The notes under the pieces are model-generated. The model searched no databases, was not told where the DNA came from, and saw only the letters and a list, made by a program, of their open reading frames with translations. A stretch of 64,000 nucleotides of DNA from Chlorogloeopsis fritschii (GTDB taxonomy: Bacteria > Cyanobacteriota > Cyanobacteriia > Cyanobacteriales > Nostocaceae), in assembly GCF_043099315.1 (NCBI RefSeq), contig NZ_CP170746.1; one strand, given 5' to 3'. The translations under genes were made by a program, and so were the position numbers. Each line of letters starts with the position of its first letter. Position 1 is the stretch's first letter. Positions 50,555 through 59,679 of this stretch are shown here, piece after piece.

Positions 50555-52207
50555 ATGACAAGTTTTAATCGCTCTACCAGCCGTCGTTTGCGGAAATTAA
50601 CTCAAATTCCTTCTGTATGGGAGGGCGATCGCCGTCCATTGTCATCATCACCAACTCAGCACTCAGACTCAGAGACAAAAGGCGAATGCATTCTTTGGGT
50701 AGATGGTACGCAAGGTATTGTCCGAGGAATGGACGTAGTACCTCCAGAAAGTGGCCCGGAGGCAATCGTTCGTACTTTAATGCGAGCAATGGAAAATCCC
50801 CACAGCCCAGCCAAGGCAGCTCGTCCTCAAAGAATAGTAGTCAGAGATCGCGAAATCCAATTTTATTTGCGCGGCGTGTTGCAAGACTTGGATATAGCAA
50901 TTGACTATTCACCGGAATTGCCTTTAATTGATGAACTATTTCGAGGGTTTTCGGAAATTCTCGACTCTCAAGTTCCCGAATTACCCCCACGGTATGCACA
51001 AGCCTTAAGAGAAAAGGCATTAGCGATGTGGCAAACAGCGCCTTGGGAATTATTGGAAGAACAGCAAATCTTGTCAATAGAGATTAACAAGTGGGATGTG
51101 GGTACACTCTATGCCTCAGTTATGGGAATGTTGGGGATGGAGTATGGAATATTGTTATATCGTTCCGAAGAATCCCTCAAGCAGTTTCGCGCCACTATTT
51201 TAAGAGAAGACGAATCACAAGGGCATTTAGAAGAAGCTTTTCTCAAGCAAGATTGTCTGTTTTTAACTTTTGAACGTGCCGATGACATTGACGAAGAAGA
51301 GGATGAAGAATTTGAAGATTTAGCAGAACTGCCCTTGTCGGAAATTCAACCCACTTTTGGCAATATTCATCCTCTAGAAGGGCTGCGATCGGTTTTGTAT
51401 GACGAAGAAGCATTAATCGTATATGTTGCTCTAGAAGGCTTGTGTCGGTTTATTCGGGATCACCGTCGTCAATTAGGAGGCGATTCTTTTCCCTGTGCTA
51501 GTCGTCGCTACCGGATCTCGTTGCCTGTTGCTAGTGATGAATCTACGAAATCAGTATCAATTACTGTTTCTACGATGCCCGAATTGGCAGCAGAATTAGA
51601 GGAAATGGCAGGCTACGACTTTGAGGAAGACGATGAAAATGAGTCGCACATCGATCCTGTGTTCCGCTCTTTGCGAGATGACTTAATACCAGAAGATTCT
51701 TTCCTGAGCTTGGGTGTTGTGTCTTGGGAGATGTTGGAGTACCTGCATCAGGGAGTTAAATACTACAAAGCTGGAGAAATTCAACCAGCAGGTGATGGTT
51801 TGCCCGTGATTTTAATTCAAACCTCCCGCCCCAAGGCTAAAACTGTAATTGAAAATATTGAAAAAGCTGGTGGACTCAAAGCCATTTGCTTTAATCCTGG
51901 TGCCGATCCCTTAGGTGGCGATCGCTATGACCTTGGTTTACTGCAAACTCAAAATGGTGAATTGTTCCTTTTCGGTGAGTTTTTGGATGACGATCCCATT
52001 CACGTAGAAGCACGGAAAAAATGGAACCAGCGATGTAAACATACTAAAGGCTACTGCGGTCTGATTATCGCCAAAGGGCTAACAGGTGCTGCCCGTGGCA
52101 ATCCCCAGTTGCGAGATATGATGGCTTTGTTTGAAGCGCGATCGCTTTCACCAAAAGATCTAGGCATAGGCACTCTCCAACTCATGCCCCAACTGCAATT
52201 TGAATAA
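50555..52207 (+). CDS. Large acidic cyanobacterial protein, DUF6930-like
   Basis: 550 aa, soluble, highly acidic in the middle (DDIDEEEDEEFEDL at about 242-256; YDFEEDDENE at about 355). It begins with a basic segment SFNRSTSRRLRKLTQIPSVW. Conserved-looking blocks are CILWVDGTQGIVRGMDVVPP, IEINKWDVGTLYASVMGMLG and near the end HTKGYCGLIIAKGLTGAARG. I recall the family as DUF6930-containing, restricted largely to cyanobacteria; function unknown. No membrane segment. A terminator-like hairpin occurs 300 bp downstream, too far to be surely its own. Confidence 0.7.
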   Translation: MTSFNRSTSRRLRKLTQIPSVWEGDRRPLSSSPTQHSDSETKGECILWVDGTQGIVRGMDVVPPESGPEAIVRTLMRAMENPHSPAKAARPQRIVVRDREIQFYLRGVLQDLDIAIDYSPELPLIDELFRGFSEILDSQVPELPPRYAQALREKALAMWQTAPWELLEEQQILSIEINKWDVGTLYASVMGMLGMEYGILLYRSEESLKQFRATILREDESQGHLEEAFLKQDCLFLTFERADDIDEEEDEEFEDLAELPLSEIQPTFGNIHPLEGLRSVLYDEEALIVYVALEGLCRFIRDHRRQLGGDSFPCASRRYRISLPVASDESTKSVSITVSTMPELAAELEEMAGYDFEEDDENESHIDPVFRSLRDDLIPEDSFLSLGVVSWEMLEYLHQGVKYYKAGEIQPAGDGLPVILIQTSRPKAKTVIENIEKAGGLKAICFNPGADPLGGDRYDLGLLQTQNGELFLFGEFLDDDPIHVEARKKWNQRCKHTKGYCGLIIAKGLTGAARGNPQLRDMMALFEARSLSPKDLGIGTLQLMPQLQFE

Positions 52208-53812
52208 TTGTTTACACTATCACTACAACCATTCACTCTGCGGGTATTTTCCTGCCGAGTAGATATTGTTTGTATACAATCAGTTGTATTTATCAATAAC
52301 TCTATACCTTTGAGTCCAGGATTATTTGTAGAGTGCAAGGCAGTAAACCATTACTGTTAGAAGTTTTTTCATGTCTACAGTAGCCAGTAGTCAAGGGAGA
52401 GTAAGAGCTACTTGCATAAGCCACTATTTGACCTATAAATTCTCCGCACAAGTACAATCAGCCACCCTAAGTACCCAATTTTACGGGCGTCTACTATGTG
52501 TCTACTCGCAGGTATGGTTAGCCTGCATAATTTTTTTCTTTTGCTTTTAACCGAATTGTATTGAGCAATAAATGGTTAATTAGAAGAATAAATCTTCAGC
52601 AATATCTAAATCTTTTGGAATAAATTTGATTTTAAATTTCACATTGGATGCGGACATCATAATATATTTTAGTACAAATAAACTGTTTTTAAATGTTTTT
52701 AGAGTTAACTTAATATCCTAAGTTTATTAATTTTTGATTAAGAGCGATTCCTCATTTTTCTCAGTAACTCTTGTAAATCGTCAACCAGTAATAATAAAGT
52801 ATTATATTAAACAAGCTCCATACTTAACAGCTTCTATTGCCAATCTAGCTAAATAACTTGACTCCATAAATTCTCTATTCACTCTATTAGGACTTGTAAA
52901 AAACCAGTCCTAATACTTTTAAAAAATTACACTTTAAATATAATAACTTTATAATTTCATGTTATGAATAGCACTAATCTTATAAAGGTATAATTAAGTA
53001 TAAATTCGGTAAAGTTTGAGTAAAGAGAAAGTTTTTCTAGAAAAAAGGGATACAATAAAAAATTAATACACAGAGAATTTGTACTATTTTTTCAAACAAA
53101 TATCATCCTACATGAATGACAAATATGGTAACAACTCCAATTATTGTTTAGACATAAATAACGGATAGCTTCTAGCCAATTAGCAATGGCAATAATTGCA
53201 AATGTTGGACACTAAGAAAAAATACATCTTGCTTTCGAGATGTGGAAGCATTCCAAGTTTACCTGTAAGTGTATGTACCTGAGAAGAAAGTATCAGTGCT
53301 ATTTAACAAAATTGATTTCTCGTATTTTCTATGCTGCACTTTCTAGAACCGAAAATATCTCAGTATCTATACGACATAGCAAACTCATACCTTGATGTCA
53401 TATCTGCAAGGCGTTGTAGGATAAATCTTCCCCAACAGTGATTATTGAAATTATGCTAGAGAGATAGTTAGATGTTTTAGCAATAACATACTGGAGAAAA
53501 AGTTATGTAGGAAAAATGGTTATTTGTACTCAATTTATAAAATTTCTAGTCCAACTTGTCCTATACTCACTCCTGCCGACTTCTTGCCTTTAACAGCGAG
53601 AATACGCTAGTGTTTCTGTCAAAAGAACAATCAACAAATTTCAAATTCTCTATTTTATTAGAAAAATGAAGGACACATTAACCAAATTGAGATTTTAGTA
53701 CTTATGACATTGCTTGTTACCTGAAAAAAACTCTGATATTCTTATCTGTTTCATCCTCACTGAATCGGTGATTTCTTTAGTGATGTTAGTATCTAGCAAA
53801 TAACACAATCAA
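52208..53812. other. 1.6-kb AT-rich gene-poor stretch
   Basis: No gene above 60 codons is supported. It contains the terminator hairpin at 52508-52537, and on the minus strand a 26-codon frame at 52580-52660 (MMSASNVKFKIKFIPKDL, ending DLFF) that I cannot confirm as real. The part after 52650 is unusually AT-rich. It could hold small RNAs or an eroded island. Confidence 0.5.
52508..52537 (+). terminator. Intrinsic terminator without an assigned gene
   Basis: GCAGG (52508-52512) pairs with CCTGC (52522-52526), followed by ATAA and seven T. It lies 300 bp after the nearest stop, so it may end a long 3' leader or a small RNA. Confidence 0.6.
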
Positions 53813-53980
53813 ATGACTAATAAGAAGTGGGCTGTAAAACGTATCACTGTGAATTTAGCAACACAGGAGGCAGAAAAACTAGAAAAGTACTGTCAGCAGA
53901 CTGGCAGACCAGCAACTGATGTAATTCGGGAACTAATTCGAGGATTACCCACCAACGAAGACACTAAAGATACCAACTAA
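53813..53980 (+). CDS. 55-aa ribbon-helix-helix (CopG-like) protein
   Basis: Starts MTNKKWAVKRITVNLATQEA and ends NEDTKDTN. A short strand KRITVNL precedes two helices, AEKLEKYCQQTG and PATDVIRELIRGLP, as in RHH dimers. The second helix resembles that of the RHH gene beside tnpB (TMTQVIEELIDTLP). Such tiny RHH genes are frequent in Nostocales. No toxin gene lies downstream; crtQ begins 212 bp later on the same strand, so control of crtQ is possible but speculative. The start lacks a clear ribosome site. Confidence 0.7.
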   Translation: MTNKKWAVKRITVNLATQEAEKLEKYCQQTGRPATDVIRELIRGLPTNEDTKDTN

Positions 53981-54192
53981 ATAAGGAAAACAACTACCAA
54001 CAGAACCAATCAAATCAGAAGAAAAAGGGCTGCAACTATTTATACCTTTTGTCTTTGATCTGATTACTGCTTTAACTTTTGTGTAAGTATATGGGGTAAT
54101 ATCTACTCCCTTAACCCTTGATTCAATATGAATAGCTAATTCCGACACCAACCCAGTTACAATTTGTAAAGAAACTGAAAAGGAAGTACGGA

Positions 54193-55632
54193 ATGCGTGT
54201 TGCGATCGTGGGTGCGGGGCTGGCTGGGCTAACAACAGCCGTAGATTTAGCTGATGCTGGTTGTGAAGTCCAGATATTAGAGTCTCGTCCATTTGTTGGG
54301 GGTAAAGTAGGCAGTTGGATAGATGGTGATGGCAACCATATTGAGATGGGGTTGCACGTCTTCTTTGGAAATTACTATCAATTGTTGGAATTGATGAAGA
54401 AAGTGGGGGCGTTTGGAAACCTCCTGCCTAAAGAACATACCCATACCTTCATTAACCAAGGAGGGCAGATTGGCACCCTTGATTTTCGCTTTTTTATGGG
54501 CGCGCCTTTCAATGGGCTAAAGGCATTTTTCACTTGCTCTCAAATATCATTGTTGGATAAATTGCAGAATGCAGTAGCACTTGCGACAAGCCCAATAGTA
54601 AGGGGTTTGGTAGATTACAACGGTGCGATGCAAAATATTCGTAACTTAGATAAAGTTAGTTTTGCCGACTGGTTCCGAAGTCATGGAGGTAGTCAAGGCA
54701 GTATTGAGCGAATGTGGAACCCGATCGCCTATGCCTTGGGCTTTATTGATTGCGAAAATATTTCTGCCCGCTGTATGTTGACAATCTTTCAGTTATTTGC
54801 AGTCAGAACAGAGGCGTCGAAACTGCGGATGTTGTCGGGTTCACCTTATGAATACCTGCACAAGCCAATCTTGGAGTACTTAGAAGCAAGGGGAACAAAA
54901 ATTTACACTCGCCGCAGAGTACGAGAAATCCAGTTTGCCGAGGAAGGGGAACAAACCCGCGTCACTGGTATAGTAGTTGCCAACGGCGAAACAGAAGAAA
55001 TTATTACTGCCGATGCCTACGTAGCTGCTTGTGATCTTCCAGGTATTCAACGCCTCCTACCCCAACAGTGGCGCAAGTGGTCAGAATTTGAGAATATCTA
55101 TAAATTAGAAGCAGTACCTGTAGCTACGGTGCAGTTGCGGTTTGATGGTTGGGTAACGGAACTGCAAGATGCCGAAGGGCGCAAACAGCTAGAGCGTGCA
55201 GCCGGAATTGATAATTTGTTGTATACTCCCGATGCAGACTTTTCCTGTTTTGCTGATTTAGCTTTAACTAGTCCTGCTGATTATTATCGCCAAGGGCAGG
55301 GGTCTTTGTTGCAATTGGTGCTGACACCAGGAGATCCATTTATTAAACAAAGTAATGAGGAAATAGCCCAGCACGTTCTGGCGCAAGTACATGAGTTGTT
55401 TCCCTCATCACGGGAACTGAATATGACTTGGTACAGTGTAGTGAAACTTGCTCAGTCTCTTTATAGGGAAGCACCAGGAATGGATATTTATCGTCCCAGT
55501 CAACAGACACCTGTGGCTAATTTCTTTCTAGCAGGGAGTTATACGCAGCAAGACTATATTGATAGCATGGAAGGAGCGACAATTTCGGGAAGACGTGCAG
55601 CGAAAGCTATTTTAGAGACTGTGAAAAAGTAG
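54193..55632 (+). CDS. crtQ: Zeta-carotene desaturase
   Basis: 479 aa. It introduces the last double bonds that convert di-cis-zeta-carotene to prolycopene at the membrane. FAD motif RVAIVGAGLAGLTTAVDLAD at the N-terminus; SRPFVGGKVGSWIDGDGNH, IEMGLHVFFGNYYQL and the C-terminal FLAGSYTQQDYIDSMEGATI follow the ZDS rather than the PDS pattern. AGGAAG six bases before the ATG is its ribosome site. The SRPBCC gene follows 37 bp later, an arrangement I recall from other cyanobacteria, suggesting cotranscription. Confidence 0.95.
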   Translation: MRVAIVGAGLAGLTTAVDLADAGCEVQILESRPFVGGKVGSWIDGDGNHIEMGLHVFFGNYYQLLELMKKVGAFGNLLPKEHTHTFINQGGQIGTLDFRFFMGAPFNGLKAFFTCSQISLLDKLQNAVALATSPIVRGLVDYNGAMQNIRNLDKVSFADWFRSHGGSQGSIERMWNPIAYALGFIDCENISARCMLTIFQLFAVRTEASKLRMLSGSPYEYLHKPILEYLEARGTKIYTRRRVREIQFAEEGEQTRVTGIVVANGETEEIITADAYVAACDLPGIQRLLPQQWRKWSEFENIYKLEAVPVATVQLRFDGWVTELQDAEGRKQLERAAGIDNLLYTPDADFSCFADLALTSPADYYRQGQGSLLQLVLTPGDPFIKQSNEEIAQHVLAQVHELFPSSRELNMTWYSVVKLAQSLYREAPGMDIYRPSQQTPVANFFLAGSYTQQDYIDSMEGATISGRRAAKAILETVKK

Positions 55633-55669
55633 AGGTTAAAAACAAACCGCGAAGGAAGAAAAAGAGAGA

Positions 55670-56119
55670 ATGTCTGATTGGCTAGAGCATAGCGTGCAAG
55701 TAGAGGTAGAGGCTCCCATAGATGTAGTATGGAGCCTTTGGTCTGATTTGGAGCAAATGCCCCGTTGGATGAAGTGGATTGATTCAGTAAAGGTTCCGGA
55801 GGATAATCCAGAAATATCTATATGGAAGCTGAAAACTGGCGGTTTGGAATTTACTTGGAAATCTCGCATTCTCAAAGTTATTCCCAATCAAATTATTCAA
55901 TGGGAATCGGTAGATGGTTTACCAAATCGAGGGGCAATACGCTTTTACGATCGCCATAATACCAGTATCGTCAAACTTACTGTAGGCTATGCTATCCCCG
56001 GTATCATTGGCAAAATCATGGATAATTTGTTTTTGGGAAAGGTAGTAGAATCAACGCTTCTAGCAGATATGGAAAGGTTTAAAGAATACGTCTTAAAAGT
56101 AAAACAAGAGAGTAGATAG
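55670..56119 (+). CDS. SRPBCC-family polyketide cyclase/dehydrase-like protein
   Basis: 149 aa START-like fold. N-terminal strand SVQVEVEAPIDVVWSLWSDL, then PRWMKWIDSVKVPED and a curved beta sheet through WESVDGLPNRGAIRF, ending with the long C-terminal helix (ESTLLADMERFKEYVLKV). Members of this family bind hydrophobic ligands. Proximity to crtQ suggests a carotenoid-binding or delivery role, but that is inference. It is in operon-like spacing with crtQ. A family C element lies 13 bp after the stop. Confidence 0.88.
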   Translation: MSDWLEHSVQVEVEAPIDVVWSLWSDLEQMPRWMKWIDSVKVPEDNPEISIWKLKTGGLEFTWKSRILKVIPNQIIQWESVDGLPNRGAIRFYDRHNTSIVKLTVGYAIPGIIGKIMDNLFLGKVVESTLLADMERFKEYVLKVKQESR

Positions 56120-56132
56120 TGGTTAGTGGATA

Positions 56133-56199
56133 GTAGGGGCGGGTTTATTTAGATGTTCCGTCATTTTAGAGAAATTGCTGGGAAAACCCGCCCGTACAG
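56133..56199. mobile_element. MITE-like element, family C copy 3
   Basis: GTAGGGGCGGGTTT at the left and AAAACCCGCCCGTACAG at the right, inverted. Interior AGATGTTCCGTCATTTTAGA resembles the copy at 48881-48948. TTAGTAG repeats lie on both sides. Confidence 0.65.
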
Positions 56200-56265
56200 T
56201 CGTTAGTAGTAATTTTTGACCACCGACTAGTAACTACTAACTACTAACTACTAACAATTATTGAA

Positions 56266-56505
56266 TTACCATGTTGGATCGCTAAACAAATTTATTGTCA
56301 ATTCTTCGCGTCCGGGTGGAACTGCGTTGATGCAAGCACGAATAGTTTCTCCATCCTCTAATTCTACTGCACAAGCATAACAAGAACCCATTAGACAACC
56401 AGTGGGAATTAATACTCCAGCTCGATCTGCAACATCTAGCAGGGGTTCTCCCACTTCGGCATCAACTGTAATATCGTCTGGTAAGAAATGGACGCGAACA
56501 CTCAT
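56266..56505 (-). CDS. Small 2Fe-2S ferredoxin-type protein
   Basis: 79 aa, beta-grasp ferredoxin fold. Candidate ligands are Cys37, Cys42, Cys45 (TGCLMGSCYACAVELEDG) and Cys58 (IRACINAVPPG); the last spacing (12 residues) is much shorter than in photosynthetic plant-type ferredoxins, as in compact xanthine-oxidase-like or NdhX-like forms. It follows cobQ by 13 bp on the same strand, indicating cotranscription; the electron-transfer partner is unknown. ATG start with no alternative. Confidence 0.85.
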   Translation of the reverse strand: MSVRVHFLPDDITVDAEVGEPLLDVADRAGVLIPTGCLMGSCYACAVELEDGETIRACINAVPPGREELTINLFSDPTW

Positions 56506-56518
56506 GATTTCTAAGTTA

Positions 56519-57997
56519 TTACGACAAAAATGGAGTTAAATCTAAATGTCGTTCAATTTCTCTGGCAATGTAGTCTAAGAGATTCTCTCGCTGATCTCGA
56601 TAGTTGGCAACACCTGTAGGTAGAGATTTCAAACCCCGTTGTTGACGCAGTCGATTTAACCAAGCACGACGCCAAGGGCCATTATCAAATATACCGTGAA
56701 GATAAGTACCCCAGACTGATTGACAACGATCTACTAATCCCAAATTAGCATCGTCAAATAAAGGATGATAAGCTTGGGGATCTACTCCTTGAGTTTCTGT
56801 GCGCGATCGCCCTTGATGAATTTCAAATCCGCTTACTGGTAAACCCATTTGCGGATAATTTGAGGTAACTTGGCGCTGACGAGCGATTTTTTGTCCTGTA
56901 ATTACTGTTTTGATGGGTAATAGTCCTAAGCCTTGATACCTGCCAGCTTGCCCTTCTATGCCTTCTGGATCGGCGATAATTTGACCAAGAATTTGGAAAC
57001 CTCCACAGATACCCAATACTGTACCTCCAGCTGCTGCATAATTTTGAATTGCTTCTGCCATGCCAGTTTTTTGCAGTAGTAGCAAATCAGGAATTGTCGC
57101 TTTTGTTCCTGGGATAATTACTGCATCTGGACGTCCTAATTCATGCTTGGGGCTTAGGTATTTAATTGTAACTGAAGGTTCTGATTCCAACGGATCGAAG
57201 TCGGTAAAATTGGAGATTCTCGGTAGGCGGATAACGCTAATATTTAGTTCAGTTGAAGATTTGTACGATTTACGTTCCAATAAATCCAGGGAATCCTCGG
57301 CAGGGAACATAGTATCTAAGTAAGGAATAACGCCAACTACAGGAATACCTGTACGTTCTTCCAACCATTTTATACCTGGTTCTAGGAGCGATCGCTGTCC
57401 CCGAAATTTGTTAATGACGACACCACGAATTAGGGCACGTTCCTCTGGCTCCAGTAATTCTAGCGTTCCGATTACATGGGCAAAAGCACCACCTCTATCA
57501 ATATCAACAACCAATAGAGTAGGAGCATTTAAATATTTTGCTACCCGCATATTAGTTAAGTCGCGGTGCTTGAGGTTAATCTCCGCGGGGCTACCAGCAC
57601 CTTCACAAATTACCACATCAAATTCTGTTGCTAAATGCTGTAGAGATTCTTCAATTGCTCGCCATCCAAGTTCAAAATACTGCTCGTAGTAATCTTGAGC
57701 ATGAACTTTGCCTACGGGCTTACCTTTGACAATCAATTGGGAAGTCATGTCACCCTGGGGTTTAAGTAAGATGGGATTCATTTCTACCCAAGGAATAACT
57801 CCTGCCGCCCAAGCTTGTACAGCTTGTGCATAACCAATTTCCCCCCCATTCACAGTGACATAAGCATTTAAAGCCATATTTTGACCTTTAAAGGGAGCCA
57901 CTCGCCAGCCACGTTGTGAGAGAATACGACAAATAGCTGCTGTTATCAGTGATTTCCCTGCGTGGGATGTTGTTCCCACTACCATAATTGCTTTCAT
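56519..57997 (-). CDS. cobQ: Cobyric acid synthase
   Basis: 492 aa. It amidates four side chains of adenosylcobyrinic acid a,c-diamide, using glutamine, in cobamide synthesis. The N-terminal P-loop-like ATPase domain starts VVGTTSHAGKSLITAAICRI with KGQNMALNAYVTVNGGEIG; the glutaminase domain holds the nucleophile Cys in VLGICGGFQILGQ and the C-terminal His in TYLHGIFDNG. Complete length. Expected start ATG. It is upstream of the small ferredoxin in one unit. No cobalamin riboswitch was recognised upstream. Confidence 0.96.
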   Translation of the reverse strand: MKAIMVVGTTSHAGKSLITAAICRILSQRGWRVAPFKGQNMALNAYVTVNGGEIGYAQAVQAWAAGVIPWVEMNPILLKPQGDMTSQLIVKGKPVGKVHAQDYYEQYFELGWRAIEESLQHLATEFDVVICEGAGSPAEINLKHRDLTNMRVAKYLNAPTLLVVDIDRGGAFAHVIGTLELLEPEERALIRGVVINKFRGQRSLLEPGIKWLEERTGIPVVGVIPYLDTMFPAEDSLDLLERKSYKSSTELNISVIRLPRISNFTDFDPLESEPSVTIKYLSPKHELGRPDAVIIPGTKATIPDLLLLQKTGMAEAIQNYAAAGGTVLGICGGFQILGQIIADPEGIEGQAGRYQGLGLLPIKTVITGQKIARQRQVTSNYPQMGLPVSGFEIHQGRSRTETQGVDPQAYHPLFDDANLGLVDRCQSVWGTYLHGIFDNGPWRRAWLNRLRQQRGLKSLPTGVANYRDQRENLLDYIAREIERHLDLTPFLS

Positions 57998-58479
57998 ATT
58001 TAGCTTTTTTTCCCGATCCAGATGATCTTAAAAGTTGAAATGTAATATAGCTCACCCTAGTAGTGAAAGAGTAATAGAAGGCAGTCCCGATGAAACTTGT
58101 TTCACCCGCCAAAGATGAAAGAGGTTTTTTCTCCTACACCCCTAAATCCTCTTTCAAGTCAGAGGGGAGGGAAGTTTTTTCGTCCCTTCTTGTCTATGCC
58201 GTTTATGGTGGCTAGTTATTTGATAGTAATAATTTACGGTTTACTATTCTCTATTCACTTAATTCAGTTAGACAACCACAGTAAAAACTTCATAAAAGAA
58301 GTAGCAACTTCCGTACATATTGTTCCCGCTTCAGTGCCACTCCTAACTTTTGACTTGAAATTATCAAAAATACTGATAGGTTTAGTGGTTAGTAGGCAAT
58401 AGCAATGGGCAATGGGCATCGACAATAAAACTTGTTTCCACCCAACTACTACCTACTAACTACCAACTAAACCCAAATT
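57998..58479. other. Spacer with dispersed repeats
   Basis: No gene is supported. It includes a repeat with CCCTAAATCCTCTTTCAAGT and AGAGGGGAGGG (58140-58170), common in these genomes, and TAACTACC-type heptamer repeats near 58440. An open frame of 101 codons spans the repeat and is rejected. Confidence 0.5.
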
Positions 58480-58884
58480 CTAAAAAGGTAGTCTAAACCA
58501 ACGAAGTATAGCATCGGATATGCGATCGCCCCAACTAGGAGTAGGGCAAGGCTGGCTTTGACATTCTTCTACAACTTGACGACCAACAGGTGTGAGGCGG
58601 AAACTATCTGTAATTCCCTGTCCGTCAACTTCACGTCGCAGCACACCTACTTGGATCAACCACACCAAATTGTTTTCTGCTGCTAATTCTAATAAAGGAC
58701 GTTTGGTGTAACCATTACGAACACCAGCATTGCCGATAATTTCCTTTAAAGCCACCCTCTCGGACACCATAACTGCAAATAAACTAAGATTGAAGGGAGA
58801 ACAAAGCAGCGATCGCTTGGCTCGTTCTATGGTGGCACGTGGATATATCAAGGTTTCCTGGCTTTGGGAATCAACAACTGGCAT
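58480..58884 (-). CDS. Npun_F0494-family cyanobacterial protein
   Basis: 134 aa. The order of blocks, YPRATIERAKRSLLCSPFNL, KRPLLELAAENNLVWLIQVG, LRREVDGQGITDSFRLTPVG, matches a small cyanobacterial family I recall as Npun_F0494. The middle looks like a winged-helix fold (helix, LIQVGVLRREVDGQGITD as wing), so DNA binding is conceivable. No signal peptide. Function unknown. It diverges from the prxQ-type gene with a 185-bp AT-rich spacer. Confidence 0.7.
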   Translation of the reverse strand: MPVVDSQSQETLIYPRATIERAKRSLLCSPFNLSLFAVMVSERVALKEIIGNAGVRNGYTKRPLLELAAENNLVWLIQVGVLRREVDGQGITDSFRLTPVGRQVVEECQSQPCPTPSWGDRISDAILRWFRLPF

Positions 58885-59069
58885 TTTTATTTCCTGAGAA
58901 TGTTCTGGTTGATAATTAAAAATTGATTGACAAATATATCTGTTTTAACTTGTAGCTAAGAGCTACATATTGATGCTGAGTAATAACTTTTTTTAGCTAT
59001 TTATTTAATTATTGTAAATTATTGTAAAATTTCAAATGCATCAAATTTTTCACACAGGAAAGGTAAATT

Positions 59070-59507
59070 ATGCCTCTAGCAGTTGGAACAGATGCGCCTG
59101 CATTTACCGCCAAAGACACTAACGGCAACACCGTTTCATTGTCTGATTTCAAAGGCAAAACAGTAGTTTTGTATTTTTATCCCAAAGATGACACTCCAGG
59201 CTGCACTAAGCAGGCTTGTAGCTTCCGTGATGCCACTGACGAATATAAGAGTAAAGATATTGTGGTGTTGGGAGTCAGCGCAGATGATGAAGTCTCCCAT
59301 CAAGCATTTACTCAAAAATATAATCTCAATTTCCCCCTGCTAGCCGATACCGATAAGGCTTTAATCAAAGCTTACGATGTCGATGGTGGTGGCTATGCCA
59401 AGCGCGTTACTTATGTAATTGATGGCAACGGCAAAATTATCCACGTTGACTCCAATGTCAACACTCCTACCCACGCTAGTGATGTTCTAACAGCAGTCGG
59501 ATTGTAA
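59070..59507 (+). CDS. Thioredoxin-dependent peroxiredoxin, PrxQ/BCP type
   Basis: 145 aa. Reduces hydrogen and organic peroxides with thioredoxin. Peroxidatic Cys45 is in PKDDTPGCTKQACSFRD with the resolving Cys50 five residues on, the mark of the PrxQ group. Starts MPLAVGTDAPAFTAKDTNGN; AGGAAAGG about seven bases upstream is the ribosome site. No signal peptide, so cytosolic. Full length. A family B element and a hairpin (59636-59658) follow. Confidence 0.94.
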   Translation: MPLAVGTDAPAFTAKDTNGNTVSLSDFKGKTVVLYFYPKDDTPGCTKQACSFRDATDEYKSKDIVVLGVSADDEVSHQAFTQKYNLNFPLLADTDKALIKAYDVDGGGYAKRVTYVIDGNGKIIHVDSNVNTPTHASDVLTAVGL

Positions 59508-59525
59508 AAATTTTTGAGCAATTTT

Positions 59526-59591
59526 GTAGGGTGGGCGCTGCCTAATTTCCCTCAAACCCTTATTTTTCCGTTGTGTAAGTGCCCACCTTAC
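59526..59591. mobile_element. MITE-like element, family B copy 2 (66 bp)
   Basis: GTAGGGTGGGCGCTG at the left, AAGTGCCCACCTTAC at the right. Interior AAACCCTTATTTTT is shared with copy 1 at 4019-4092 in opposite orientation. It lies 18 bp after the peroxiredoxin stop and may also end its transcript. Confidence 0.6.
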
Positions 59592-59635
59592 GATTTGTAC
59601 AGATGCGAGCAATCGCGTCTTAAGATTTAAATGTA

Positions 59636-59658
59636 GGGGCAACTCTTGCGGTTGCCCC
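59636..59658. repeat. Perfect hairpin repeat GGGGCAAC/GTTGCCCC
   Basis: 8-bp perfect stem, loop TCTTGCG. A dispersed cyanobacterial palindrome, ending 21 bp before the convergent gene. Confidence 0.65.
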
Positions 59659-59679
59659 GTGTCTATTATTGCAGTCGAT

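Noticed and set aside
58097..58402. 101-codon open frame on the plus strand
   Set aside because: It runs through a dispersed non-coding repeat, has no ribosome site and no family-like pattern.
58480..58884. Transcriptional regulator call for the Npun_F0494-like protein
   Set aside because: A winged-helix look alone is not enough to claim DNA binding.
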